This document shows, one piece after another, positions 24,729-32,750 of a DNA stretch of 64,000 nucleotides (its first letter is position 1; every line of letters begins with the position of its first letter). A model generated the notes under the pieces. It saw only the letters and a list, made by a program, of their open reading frames with translations, did no database searches and was not told the DNA's origin. This stretch comes from Streptomyces longhuiensis (GTDB taxonomy: Bacteria; Actinomycetota; Actinomycetes; Streptomycetales; Streptomycetaceae): contig NZ_CP085173.1 in the NCBI RefSeq assembly GCF_020616555.1, positions 3,235,501-3,299,500 on the forward strand. Reading direction: 5' to 3'. A program made the position numbers and the translations under genes.

Positions 24729-25997
24729 TCACAGACGACGAGTGGGCTCCCCCGCGTCCGGAGCCGGAACGACATCGGGCAGATGCGAGGCCACGAGGAG
24801 CCCATGCCCCGACGTGGAGGAAGCGGAAGCGGAAGCGACAAGGGCCCGGGAGCGACGCACGTCGACCCCGTAGGCAACCCCGGCGACCCCGATCCCGAGG
24901 ACGGCGAGCCCGGCCCCGGCGACCGCGGGGGACGTGAGCCCGAACCCGGCGGCGAGGGCGAGCCCGCCGATCCAGGCGCCGCCGGCGTTGGCGAGGTTGA
25001 AGGCGGCCTGGTTGGCGGAGGAGGCCAGGGAGGGCGCGGCGGAGGCCTTCTCCATGACCATGAGCTGGAGCGGCGACCCCGTGATGAAGGCGGCCATACC
25101 GAGCAGCACCACAGCGACGGCGGCGCTCCACTCGGCACGCATCAGCACGGGGAACAGCGCCAGCACCACACCGAGCGAGACGAGCCCACCGAACAGGGTC
25201 CCGCGCAGGGACCGGTCGGCGAGCCGCCCGCCGAGCAGGTTCCCGGCGGTGGCGCCGACGCCGAACAGAGCGAGCAGCAGCGTGACGCCGGCCTCGGCGA
25301 AGCCGGCGGTGCCGGTGAGCATCGGCGTCACATAGCTGTATGCGGCGAAGAGCGCGCCGAACCCGGCGACGGTGGTGCCGAGGGAGAGCCACACGGGCAG
25401 GGAACCGAGGGCCTTGAGCTCACCGCGCAGCCCGCCGGTCTCACCGTGGCCGTGGTCGGCGGGAACGAGCAGCAGGAGTGCGGCTATCGCGGCGAGCCCG
25501 ATGACGCTGACGGCGAGGAACGTGGCGCGCCAGCCGAGCTGCTGGCCCATGAGCGTGGCGATGGGGACGCCGATGACGTTGGCGACGGTGAGCCCGAGGA
25601 ACATCAGGGACACGGACCGGGCCTTGCGCTCGGGCGCGACGAGCGAGGTGGCGACGACGGCGCCGACGCCGAAGAAGGCGCCGTGGGGCAGCCCGCTGAC
25701 GAAGCGCGCGGCCATCAGGAGGTGGTAGTCGGGCGCGGCGGCGGACACGGCGTTGCCGGCGACGAAGAGCACCATGAGCGCGACGAGGACGCGGCGGCGG
25801 GGCATGCGCGCGGTGAGGGCGGCGAGGAGCGGGGCGCCGATGACGACGCCGAGGGCGTACGCGGAGACGAGGTGGCCGGCGGAGGGGATGGAGATGTGCA
25901 GATCGTCGGCGACGTTGGGCAGGAGGCCCATCATCACGAACTCGGTGGTGCCGATGCCGAAGGCGCCCACGGCGAGGGCGAGCAGGGCCAGGGGCAT
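24729..25997 (-). CDS. MFS drug/arabinose exporter-like transporter (DHA1, AraJ/Cmx-type)
   Basis: This 422-residue, 12-helix transporter starts MPLALLALAVGAFGIGTTEF, the hallmark start of the AraJ/chloramphenicol-efflux branch, with GTTEFVMMGLLP in helix 1 and PRRRVLVALM after loop 2-3. The ATG at 25997 is favoured because it begins exactly at this conserved helix; a longer frame back to 26111 has no family support. The C-terminal tail is polar and low complexity. A palindrome (CCGTAA, two bases, TTACGG) lies 46 bp upstream and may be an operator. Likely role is efflux of a small toxic compound; the substrate is unknown. Confidence 0.87.
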   Translation of the reverse strand: MPLALLALAVGAFGIGTTEFVMMGLLPNVADDLHISIPSAGHLVSAYALGVVIGAPLLAALTARMPRRRVLVALMVLFVAGNAVSAAAPDYHLLMAARFVSGLPHGAFFGVGAVVATSLVAPERKARSVSLMFLGLTVANVIGVPIATLMGQQLGWRATFLAVSVIGLAAIAALLLLVPADHGHGETGGLRGELKALGSLPVWLSLGTTVAGFGALFAAYSYVTPMLTGTAGFAEAGVTLLLALFGVGATAGNLLGGRLADRSLRGTLFGGLVSLGVVLALFPVLMRAEWSAAVAVVLLGMAAFITGSPLQLMVMEKASAAPSLASSANQAAFNLANAGGAWIGGLALAAGFGLTSPAVAGAGLAVLGIGVAGVAYGVDVRRSRALVASASASSTSGHGLLVASHLPDVVPAPDAGEPTRRL

Positions 25998-26042
25998 GAA
26001 GAAGAGACCTTCCACGGGAAGACGGGCGGGAGACGCGGGAAT

Positions 26043-26056
26043 CCGTAAGTTTACGG
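26043..26056. promoter_or_regulatory. Palindromic operator candidate upstream of the MFS gene
   Basis: CCGTAAGTTTACGG has perfect 6-bp arms around a two-base centre. It is the most AT-rich, symmetric point of the 150-bp gap and lies in the expected promoter zone of the leftward MFS gene. No regulator gene adjoins it. Confidence 0.45.
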
Positions 26057-26147
26057 GCGGAACAAACTCTCCCGTGCCAAGTATTCCGTGAGGTGAGGCC
26101 CCGGTTTCCACCGAGTCAACAACGGGTGCGGGGAGCGAACGCGGACG

Positions 26148-27176
26148 TCAGGACCGGGTGAGATCGACCTTCGCCGCGATCGGCAGATGGTCGCTGCCGG
26201 TCTCGGGCAGGGTCCACGACGTGACCGGCTCCACACCCTTGACCATGATCTGGTCGATACGGGCCATGGGGAACGACGCGGGCCAGCTGAACCCGAAGCC
26301 ACTGCCGGCGGCACCCTGCGTGGAGCGCATCTGGGACGTGACGCCGTTCAGCGCGCGGTCGTTCATCGTGCCGTTGAGGTCGCCGAGCAGGATGACCTTG
26401 TCGAGCGTCTCGTCGGCGATGGCCTCACCGAGCGCGTCGGCGGAGGTGTCGCGCTGGCTGGCGGTGAAGCCGGCGTGCAGCTTGACCCGGACCGACGGCA
26501 GGTGCGCGACGAACACGGCGACGTCACCCTGGGGCGTGGCGACGGTGGTGCGCAGGGCGCGCGTCCAGCCGAGCTGGATGTCGACGGGCCGCGTCGCGCT
26601 CAGCGGGTACTTGCTCCACAGCCCGACGGTGCCGGCGACGGAGTGGTACGGATACGTCTTCGCGAGCGCCTTCTCGTAGACGGGAACGGCGTCGGACGTC
26701 AGCTCCTCCAGGGCGACGACCTGCGCCCCGGAAGCGACGATCGTGTCGGCGGTGCCGGTCGGGTCGGGGTTCTCCGCGTTGACGTTGTGCGTGGCGACGG
26801 TGAGGTCGCCGCCGCTCGCGGTCTTGTCGGTGAGAAGTCCGCCGAAGAGGTTGAGCCAGACGATGCCCGGGACCAGTACCGCGATCAGGGCCGTCGCGGA
26901 CTTCCGCACGACGGCCAGGACGAGCAGGACGGGCACGAACACACCGAGCCAGGGAAGGAAGGTCTCGGTGAGGGAGCCCAGGTTTCCGAGGGTGTTGGGG
27001 ATCTGGGCGTGGAAGAGCATCACGAGCGCGACCAGCACGGCCAGCACCGCGAGGACCGCCCCGCGGCGCCAGATCCCGCGGTCACGCCATCCGCCGGTCA
27101 GGCGGCGCAGCGGGTCTCTGGAAGGCTGGTGCCCCGAGCCGCCGCCACCCGTTTCCGTCCTGAACCCCTGCGCCAT
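26148..27176 (-). CDS. Membrane-anchored endonuclease/exonuclease/phosphatase family protein
   Basis: This 342-residue protein has three hydrophobic helices in the first third (about residues 38-110). These are followed by an EEP-fold domain: LTVATHNVNAENPDPTGTAD (first conserved Asn), VVALEELTSD (metal Glu), VFVAHLPSV, VILLGDLNGTMND (Asp-x-Asn) and a final GSDHLPIAAKV (catalytic Asp-His). The catalytic set is complete. The topology suggests an outward-facing phosphodiesterase or nuclease, for example acting on extracellular DNA, lipids or nucleotides. The ATG is at 27176. The gene is monocistronic. Confidence 0.87.
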   Translation of the reverse strand: MAQGFRTETGGGGSGHQPSRDPLRRLTGGWRDRGIWRRGAVLAVLAVLVALVMLFHAQIPNTLGNLGSLTETFLPWLGVFVPVLLVLAVVRKSATALIAVLVPGIVWLNLFGGLLTDKTASGGDLTVATHNVNAENPDPTGTADTIVASGAQVVALEELTSDAVPVYEKALAKTYPYHSVAGTVGLWSKYPLSATRPVDIQLGWTRALRTTVATPQGDVAVFVAHLPSVRVKLHAGFTASQRDTSADALGEAIADETLDKVILLGDLNGTMNDRALNGVTSQMRSTQGAAGSGFGFSWPASFPMARIDQIMVKGVEPVTSWTLPETGSDHLPIAAKVDLTRS

Positions 27177-27352
27177 ACCGTCGTCGCCTCACTGCCCTGC
27201 CGTGCACACCGACCTCGCCCTGAAACCCTAGGGGATGATCGGCGCCCTCCTCGCCGTCCACGACGGCCGTACGGGCACGAGGACGAAGGCATGGGCGCCC
27301 GGGGTTCCGGATCGGCGGTATGCATGGGGCCTCTGTGACGAAACGCGCATAT

Positions 27353-27961
27353 TCAGTCCGGTGGCCGCAATCCGGCGAGCGCGCAGTCGACGATCCGCGC
27401 CGAGAGGTCGTCGGCGAGCGGCGCGTCGGGCCGGATCATCGTGCGCAGCAGCATCGGCCCGACGATGAAGTCGTTGGCGAGCTCTATGTCGACGTCGGCG
27501 CGCAGCTCACCGTTCTCGACGCCGCGCCGCAGCACGTCGAACATGACGCGGCGGCGCGGCTCGATGACGGTGGCGTGGTACGCGTCCCAGAGCCTCGGCA
27601 GGCTCTTCATCTGCGCGAAGACGTTGTGCAGCAGGGCCGAGGAGCGGAGGGACACGCCCCGTCTGCGCAGGTGCTCCAGGAGGGTGATGAGGTCGTCGCG
27701 CATGGAGATGCCCGGCAGTTCGGGCTCGGGCTCCTCCATGATGCGCAGGACCTCGACGAAGAGCTCCTCCTTGCCGGACCAGCGCCGGTAGATGGTCGCC
27801 TTGCCGACGCCGGCGGTGCGGGCGATCCGCTCGATGGACAGCTCCGTGAGCGGGACACCGTCCTCGATCAGCTTGAGGACGCCCTCGACGATGGCCCGCT
27901 CGACGGCCTCGCTGCGCGGGCGCCCCCGCACCGCGCGCCCCGCATCCACGTCCACGACCAC
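27353..27961 (-). CDS. TetR/AcrR-family repressor, probably of the adjacent MFS exporter
   Basis: This 202-residue regulator has an N-terminal TetR DNA-binding domain: LSIERIARTAGVGKATIYRR (residues 41-60), followed by WSGKEELFVEV. The C-terminal ligand domain is of the TetR C-terminal 16 style (DFIVGPMLLRTMI). The GTG at 27961 is used; other GTG codons lie at 27955 and 27949. It is 78 bp downstream of the DHA2 exporter gene on the same strand, so the two are probably co-transcribed and autoregulated through the palindrome at 29657-29675. Confidence 0.9.
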   Translation of the reverse strand: MVVDVDAGRAVRGRPRSEAVERAIVEGVLKLIEDGVPLTELSIERIARTAGVGKATIYRRWSGKEELFVEVLRIMEEPEPELPGISMRDDLITLLEHLRRRGVSLRSSALLHNVFAQMKSLPRLWDAYHATVIEPRRRVMFDVLRRGVENGELRADVDIELANDFIVGPMLLRTMIRPDAPLADDLSARIVDCALAGLRPPD

Positions 27962-28039
27962 TCCGCCTCTCCGCCTTCCCGCCGCCCGGTGTAGCGGCGA
28001 TTGTCTCAGCAGGTCACCGACCTGCCCGGACAGGTGCTG

Positions 28040-29632
28040 TCAGCGACTCACCCCGACGGTCTCCTCGGTGCTCTCCTCGGCCGTCGCCCGCGGCGGGCGA
28101 CCCGGCAGGAACAGGACGGTGACGACGGCGCTGACCAGCGCGATCCCGGCCCCGCACAGGGCGGTCACGTGCATGGCGTGCAGGAAGGAGTCGTTGGCCG
28201 CGCCGACCAGCGCGTCACCGCGCGGGCCGAGCTTGGCCGCGATGCCGAGGGTGGCCTCGATGGACTCGCCGGCCGTGTGCCGCAGTCCGGCGGGCAGCAG
28301 GCCGAGCTTGTCCTCGATGCCGCTGCGGTACGCGGTGGACAGCACGGAACCGAGTACGGCGATACCCAGGGCGCCACCGACCTGGCGGAACGTGTTGCTG
28401 AGCGCCGACGCGGAGCCCGCCTTCTCGCGCGGCAGGGCCTGCATGATGACGACGCTGGTGGGGGTCATGACGTGCGCCATGCCCATGCCCATGAGGAAGA
28501 AGATGACCTCCAGGATCCAGATGGGCGTGTCCGCGTCGAGGATCGTGAACGCGGCGAGCATCGCGGCGAGGATCACCAGGCCGCCGGTCGTGACGGCGCG
28601 CACGCCGAAGCGGTCGACGACGAGCCGGGCACGCGGCGCGAAGATCAGCTGGGCGGCGGCGAGCGGCAGCATCAGGAGGCCGGTCTGCAGCGGCGAGTAG
28701 CCGCGCACGCTCTGGGTGTAGAAGACCGAGAAGAAGGTGACGCCCATCAGCGCGAAGAAGACGAGCGCGATCGCGGCGATCGCCGCGGAGAACACCTTGT
28801 TCTTGAAGTACGAGATGTCGATCGACGGGTGGTCGCTGCGCTTCTCGTACAGAACGAAGCCGACGAGGACGGCGAGTCCGGCCCCGCTGGTCAGGAGGAC
28901 CGCGGGGTCCGTGAAGTCGGCGAGCTGGCCGCCCTTGATGATGCCGTAGACGAGCAGGACGAGTCCGACGACGGAGAGAGCGACGCCCACCAGGTCGATA
29001 CGGCCCGGCTTGGGGTCGCGGGAGTCGGGCACGATGGCCAGCATCAGGACGACCGCGATGATCACGATCGGCACGTTGACCAGGAAGACCGAGCCCCACC
29101 AGAAGTGGTCGAGGAGCAGGCCTCCGGTGATGGGGCCGATCGCGATGGCGAGACCGACGCCGCCCGCCCAGATGCCGATGGCCTTGGGCTGCTCGTCGCG
29201 CTCGAAGACGTTCATGAGGACGGCGAGCGTCGCGGGCATCACGAAGGCCGCGCCGATGCCCATGACCGCCCGGAAGATGATGAGCTGGACCGGCGAGCCG
29301 GACTCGGCGGCGAGGGCGGAGCCGAGGCCGAAGACGACGAGGCCGCCGACGAGCACCTTCTTGCGCCCGAGCCGGTCGCCGAGCAGACCCGCGGTGAACA
29401 GCAGTCCGGCGAAGACCAGCGTGTAGGCGTTGATCGCCCACTCCAGCTCGCCCTGCGTGGCGCCGAGGCCCGTGGGGGCCGGGGTCGAGATCGTCTTGAT
29501 CGCGACGTTCAGGATGGAGTTGTCGAGCACGACGATCAGCAGGCTGAGCATCAGCACGCCGAGGATCGCCCAGCGACGGCGGTGCACAGCCTCGGGTATG
29601 CGCGGCTGTGCGGGAACGGCAGGAGTGGTCAT
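28040..29632 (-). CDS. MFS multidrug exporter (DHA2, 14-helix, EmrB/QacA-type)
   Basis: This 530-residue protein has 14 predicted helices, the DHA2 motif [13 protein letters not shown] in helix 1, [13 protein letters not shown] in loop 2-3 and [20 protein letters not shown], the motif C region with its downstream partner. These proteins export amphipathic drugs or antibiotics using the proton gradient. The ATG is at 29632. A perfect TetR operator overlaps the promoter, and the repressor gene follows directly. A self-resistance or general detoxification role is likely; no biosynthetic genes are nearby. Confidence 0.92.
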   Translation of the reverse strand: MTTPAVPAQPRIPEAVHRRRWAILGVLMLSLLIVVLDNSILNVAIKTISTPAPTGLGATQGELEWAINAYTLVFAGLLFTAGLLGDRLGRKKVLVGGLVVFGLGSALAAESGSPVQLIIFRAVMGIGAAFVMPATLAVLMNVFERDEQPKAIGIWAGGVGLAIAIGPITGGLLLDHFWWGSVFLVNVPIVIIAVVLMLAIVPDSRDPKPGRIDLVGVALSVVGLVLLVYGIIKGGQLADFTDPAVLLTSGAGLAVLVGFVLYEKRSDHPSIDISYFKNKVFSAAIAAIALVFFALMGVTFFSVFYTQSVRGYSPLQTGLLMLPLAAAQLIFAPRARLVVDRFGVRAVTTGGLVILAAMLAAFTILDADTPIWILEVIFFLMGMGMAHVMTPTSVVIMQALPREKAGSASALSNTFRQVGGALGIAVLGSVLSTAYRSGIEDKLGLLPAGLRHTAGESIEATLGIAAKLGPRGDALVGAANDSFLHAMHVTALCGAGIALVSAVVTVLFLPGRPPRATAEESTEETVGVSR

Positions 29633-29656
29633 GAGGCTCAGCCTAAGGCCATTTCG

Positions 29657-29675
29657 ATACGAGACCGTCTCGTAT
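29657..29675. promoter_or_regulatory. Perfect 19-bp TetR operator upstream of the DHA2 exporter
   Basis: ATACGAGAC, one central base, then GTCTCGTAT: an exact inverted repeat 25 bp upstream of the exporter ATG. This length and symmetry are typical of TetR-dimer sites. The likely binding protein is the TetR regulator encoded at 27353-27961. Confidence 0.8.
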
Positions 29676-29838
29676 TGGAAGTCCTTAAGAAGACTTTACG
29701 AACCCGACGGGCGACCCGCTCGCGGGGTGACCCACCCGGCACCCGTCCCTCTAGCCATTCCTCGGCACGCGGTGCCACCATGGTGGGGATCCGGGGACGC
29801 CGTAAGGGCGCCTCGAGACAACAGAAGGAGCCGTTGCG

Positions 29839-30705
29839 ATGACGCAGCTCTCGGCTGCCCAGAACACCCCCGACAGCAGCAGCAAGGCGCTGTACGGAGG
29901 CAAGAGCAACCGGCGCATCACGGTGCGCGACATCACGCTCGCCAAGGAACGCGGCGAGAAGTGGCCCATGCTCACGGCGTACGACGCGATGACCGCGTCC
30001 GTCTTCGACGAGGCCGGCATCCCGGTCATGCTCGTCGGCGACTCCGCGGGCAACTGTCACCTCGGGTACGAGACCACCGTGCCCGTCACCCTCGACGAGA
30101 TGACGATGCTCTCGGCCGCCGTCGTACGGGGCACCAAGCGCGCCCTCGTCGTCGGCGACCTCCCCTTCGGCTCGTACCAGGAGGGTCCCGTACAGGCCCT
30201 GCGGTCCGCGACGCGCCTGGTCAAGGAGGCCGGGGTCGGCGCCGTGAAGCTGGAGGGCGGCGAGCGCTCCCTGCCCCAGACCGAGCTGCTCGTGCAGTCC
30301 GGCATCCCGGTCATGTCCCACCTGGGCCTCACCCCGCAGTCCGTGAACACGATGGGGTACCGCGTCCAGGGCCGCGGCGACGAGGACGCGCACCGACTGC
30401 TGCGTGACGCCAAGGCCGCGCAGGACGCCGGCGCGTTCGCCGTCGTCCTCGAACTGGTCCCGGCCGAGCTGGCCGCCGAGGTCACCCGGTCCCTGCACAT
30501 CCCGACCGTCGGCATCGGCGCGGGCGCCGAGTGCGACGCCCAGGTCCTCGTCTGGACCGACATGCTCGGCCTCACCGGCGGCAAGATGCCGCGCTTCGTG
30601 AAGCAGTACGCGGATCTCCGCGGCGTCATGGGCGAGGCGGCGAAGGCCTTCGCGCAGGACGTGGTCGGCGGAACGTTCCCCCAGGAGGAGCACTCGGTCC
30701 ACTGA
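29839..30705 (+). CDS. panB: 3-methyl-2-oxobutanoate hydroxymethyltransferase
   Basis: This 288-residue enzyme transfers a hydroxymethyl group from methylene-tetrahydrofolate to alpha-ketoisovalerate, the first committed step of pantothenate and CoA synthesis. Diagnostic segments are MLTAYDAMTASVFDEAGIPV, LVGDSAGNCHLGYETT with the metal-binding Asp, AVKLEGGERSLPQ, and the HLGLTPQSVNTMGYRVQGRG signature. The ATG at 29839 follows AGAAGGAG. The N-terminus carries about 20 residues more than the E. coli enzyme, which is usual for actinobacteria. It is monocistronic with a hairpin 31 bp after the stop. The other pan genes are not here. Confidence 0.96.
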   Translation: MTQLSAAQNTPDSSSKALYGGKSNRRITVRDITLAKERGEKWPMLTAYDAMTASVFDEAGIPVMLVGDSAGNCHLGYETTVPVTLDEMTMLSAAVVRGTKRALVVGDLPFGSYQEGPVQALRSATRLVKEAGVGAVKLEGGERSLPQTELLVQSGIPVMSHLGLTPQSVNTMGYRVQGRGDEDAHRLLRDAKAAQDAGAFAVVLELVPAELAAEVTRSLHIPTVGIGAGAECDAQVLVWTDMLGLTGGKMPRFVKQYADLRGVMGEAAKAFAQDVVGGTFPQEEHSVH

Positions 30706-30735
30706 CCCGGACCACCTGAACCACAGTGGCACCAC

Positions 30736-30771
30736 AGCAGCTCGCCGATCTTCCCCCGTCGGCGGGCTGCT
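30736..30771 (+). terminator. Hairpin after panB
   Basis: AGCAGCTCGCCGA pairs with TCGGCGGGCTGCT (13 bp with one G-U pair) around a 10-base loop, about 30 bp after the panB stop codon. Confidence 0.8.
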
Positions 30772-30871
30772 GCCGTTTCCGCAACCCCTGTCGGCGTTCT
30801 GCAGGTGCCGTACGAGGGGCTGTCGGCCGCCTGTCGGTGGATTGTCGGTGGCACCTGGCACCTTGTACGTC

Positions 30872-31909
30872 ATGACGCGAATCGACAAGAAGTCCCCGCA
30901 CGGTGACGGCGGCCGGACTGCCTCCGTCACCGTGCGGGGGCTGGTCAAGCACTACGGCGAGACCAAGGCGCTGGACGGCGTGGACCTGGACGTGCACGAA
31001 GGCACGGTCATGGGTGTGCTCGGTCCGAACGGAGCGGGCAAGACCACCCTCGTCCGCTGCCTGTCCACCCTCATCACCCCCGACTCGGGCACGGCCTTCG
31101 TCGCCGGGTACGACGTGGCGAAGCAGCCCCGGCAGCTGCGCCGCGTGATAGGCCTCACCGGCCAGTACGCCGCGGTCGACGAGAAGCTCTCCGGCCGCGA
31201 GAACCTGTACATGATCGGCCGCCTCCTCGACCTGTCCCGCAAGGAGTCCCGCTCCCGCGCCGACGCGCTCCTGGAGCGGTTCTCCCTCACCGACGCCGCC
31301 ACGCGCCCGGCGAAGACGTACTCCGGCGGCATGCGCCGCAGGCTCGACCTCGCCGCGTCGATGATCGGCAGCCCGGCCGTCCTCTACCTGGACGAGCCGA
31401 CGACCGGCCTCGACCCGCGCACGCGCAACGAGGTGTGGAGCGAGGTCAAGCGCATGGTCGGCGACGGCGTCACCGTGCTCCTCACCACCCAGTACATGGA
31501 GGAGGCCGAGCAGCTCGCCAACGAGCTGACGGTCATCGACCGCGGCAAGGTCATCGCGGGCGGCGCCATCGACGACCTCAAGGCGAAGGTCGGCGGCCGC
31601 ACCCTGCGCATCCGCCCGGCCGACCCGCTGGAGCTGCGGCCACTGGCCGCCGCCCTCGACGACATGGGCCTCACCGGCCTCGCCACGTCGACGGTGGACG
31701 CCGAGGCCGGCGCCGTCCTGGTCCCGATCCTCAGCGACGAGCAGCTCACCGCCGTGGTCGGCGCGGTCACCGCGCGCGGCATCACGATCGGCTCGATCGC
31801 CACCGAACTGCCCAGCCTGGACGAGGTGTTCCTGTCCATCACCGGCCAGAAGGCCAGTGCCCCGCAGGACGACACCCGTACCTCCGAGCTCGAAGGGGCC
31901 GCCGTATGA
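30872..31909 (+). CDS. ABC exporter ATPase (DrrA-type)
   Basis: This 345-residue ATPase has Walker A GPNGAGKTTLV, signature YSGGMRRRLDLAAS, Walker B VLYLDEPTTGLDP and the long C-terminal extension of the daunorubicin-resistance DrrA group. The ATG at 30872 is chosen; a TTG at 30842 would add ten residues, and neither has a clear ribosome binding site, so a leaderless transcript is possible. Its stop overlaps the start of the permease gene (ATGA), a translationally coupled pair. It probably powers export of a lipophilic compound. Confidence 0.9.
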   Translation: MTRIDKKSPHGDGGRTASVTVRGLVKHYGETKALDGVDLDVHEGTVMGVLGPNGAGKTTLVRCLSTLITPDSGTAFVAGYDVAKQPRQLRRVIGLTGQYAAVDEKLSGRENLYMIGRLLDLSRKESRSRADALLERFSLTDAATRPAKTYSGGMRRRLDLAASMIGSPAVLYLDEPTTGLDPRTRNEVWSEVKRMVGDGVTVLLTTQYMEEAEQLANELTVIDRGKVIAGGAIDDLKAKVGGRTLRIRPADPLELRPLAAALDDMGLTGLATSTVDAEAGAVLVPILSDEQLTAVVGAVTARGITIGSIATELPSLDEVFLSITGQKASAPQDDTRTSELEGAAV

Positions 31910-32730
31910 GCGCCACCACGCTGACGCCTCCCCTGAATCTCGAGGCCGACTCGCGCATCTCCCTGCGCTCCCACATCCGGCACACCGGCGCGCTGGTCCG
32001 CCGCAACCTGCTGTGGATCCGCCAGGACCCCGAGTCGATGTTCGACGCGGTCCTGATGCCGATCGTCTTCACGCTCCTGTTCGTGTACGTCTTCGGCGGC
32101 TCCATCGGCCAGGCGCTCGGCGGCGGCCAAGACCAGTACGTGCAGTACGTGGTCCCGGGCATGATGGCGATGATGAGCATGAACATCGCCATGGCGGTGG
32201 GCACGGGGTTCAACCAGGACTTCCAGAACGGCATCATGGACCGCTTCCGGACCCTGCCGATCGGTCAGGGCTCGGTCCTCTTCGCCAAGATCGTGGTGGA
32301 GCTGATGCGGCTCCTCATCGCGACGACGATCATGATGATCGTCGGCATCCTGGTGGGCTTCGACATCACGAACTGGCCCGGCCTGTTCGCCGCCGTGGGC
32401 CTCACCGCCCTCTTCGGCACGTCCATCATGTGGATCTTCCTGGTCCTCGGCGTCGTGATGAAGAGCGCCCAGGCCGTGCAGGGCATGGGCTTCCTGGTCC
32501 TGATGCCGCTGCAGTTCGGTTCGTCGATCTTCGCGCCGACGCAGTCGATGCCGGGCTGGCTCCAGGCCTTCACCGACTACAACCCGCTCTCCTCGCTCGC
32601 GGACTCCGCGCGCGGCCTGATGGTGGGCGGCCCGGTCGCGCACGACGTGTGGGTGACGGTGATCTGGTCCGCGGTCCTCACGCTCGTGATGGCCCCGATC
32701 GCGATCCACAAGTTCCGTACGAAGAACTGA
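31906..32730 (+). CDS. ABC-2 type exporter permease (DrrB-type)
   Basis: This 274-residue membrane protein has six predicted helices and the ABC-2 pattern: RRNLLWIRQDPESMFDAVLM at the start, YVQYVVPGMMAMM, DRFRTLPIGQGSVLFAK, and YNPLSSLADSARGLMVG before the last helix. It pairs with the DrrA-type ATPase to form a dimeric exporter. The convergent SARP-type regulator gene ends 20 bp downstream, leaving almost no room for a separate terminator. Confidence 0.9.
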   Translation: MSATTLTPPLNLEADSRISLRSHIRHTGALVRRNLLWIRQDPESMFDAVLMPIVFTLLFVYVFGGSIGQALGGGQDQYVQYVVPGMMAMMSMNIAMAVGTGFNQDFQNGIMDRFRTLPIGQGSVLFAKIVVELMRLLIATTIMMIVGILVGFDITNWPGLFAAVGLTALFGTSIMWIFLVLGVVMKSAQAVQGMGFLVLMPLQFGSSIFAPTQSMPGWLQAFTDYNPLSSLADSARGLMVGGPVAHDVWVTVIWSAVLTLVMAPIAIHKFRTKN

Positions 32731-32750
32731 CGTTCAGCCGGATCGGAAGA

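Noticed and set aside
29777..29789. CCACCATGGTGG palindrome upstream of panB
   Set aside because: It is GC-balanced and short, with no partner site or regulator. Chance is a sufficient explanation.
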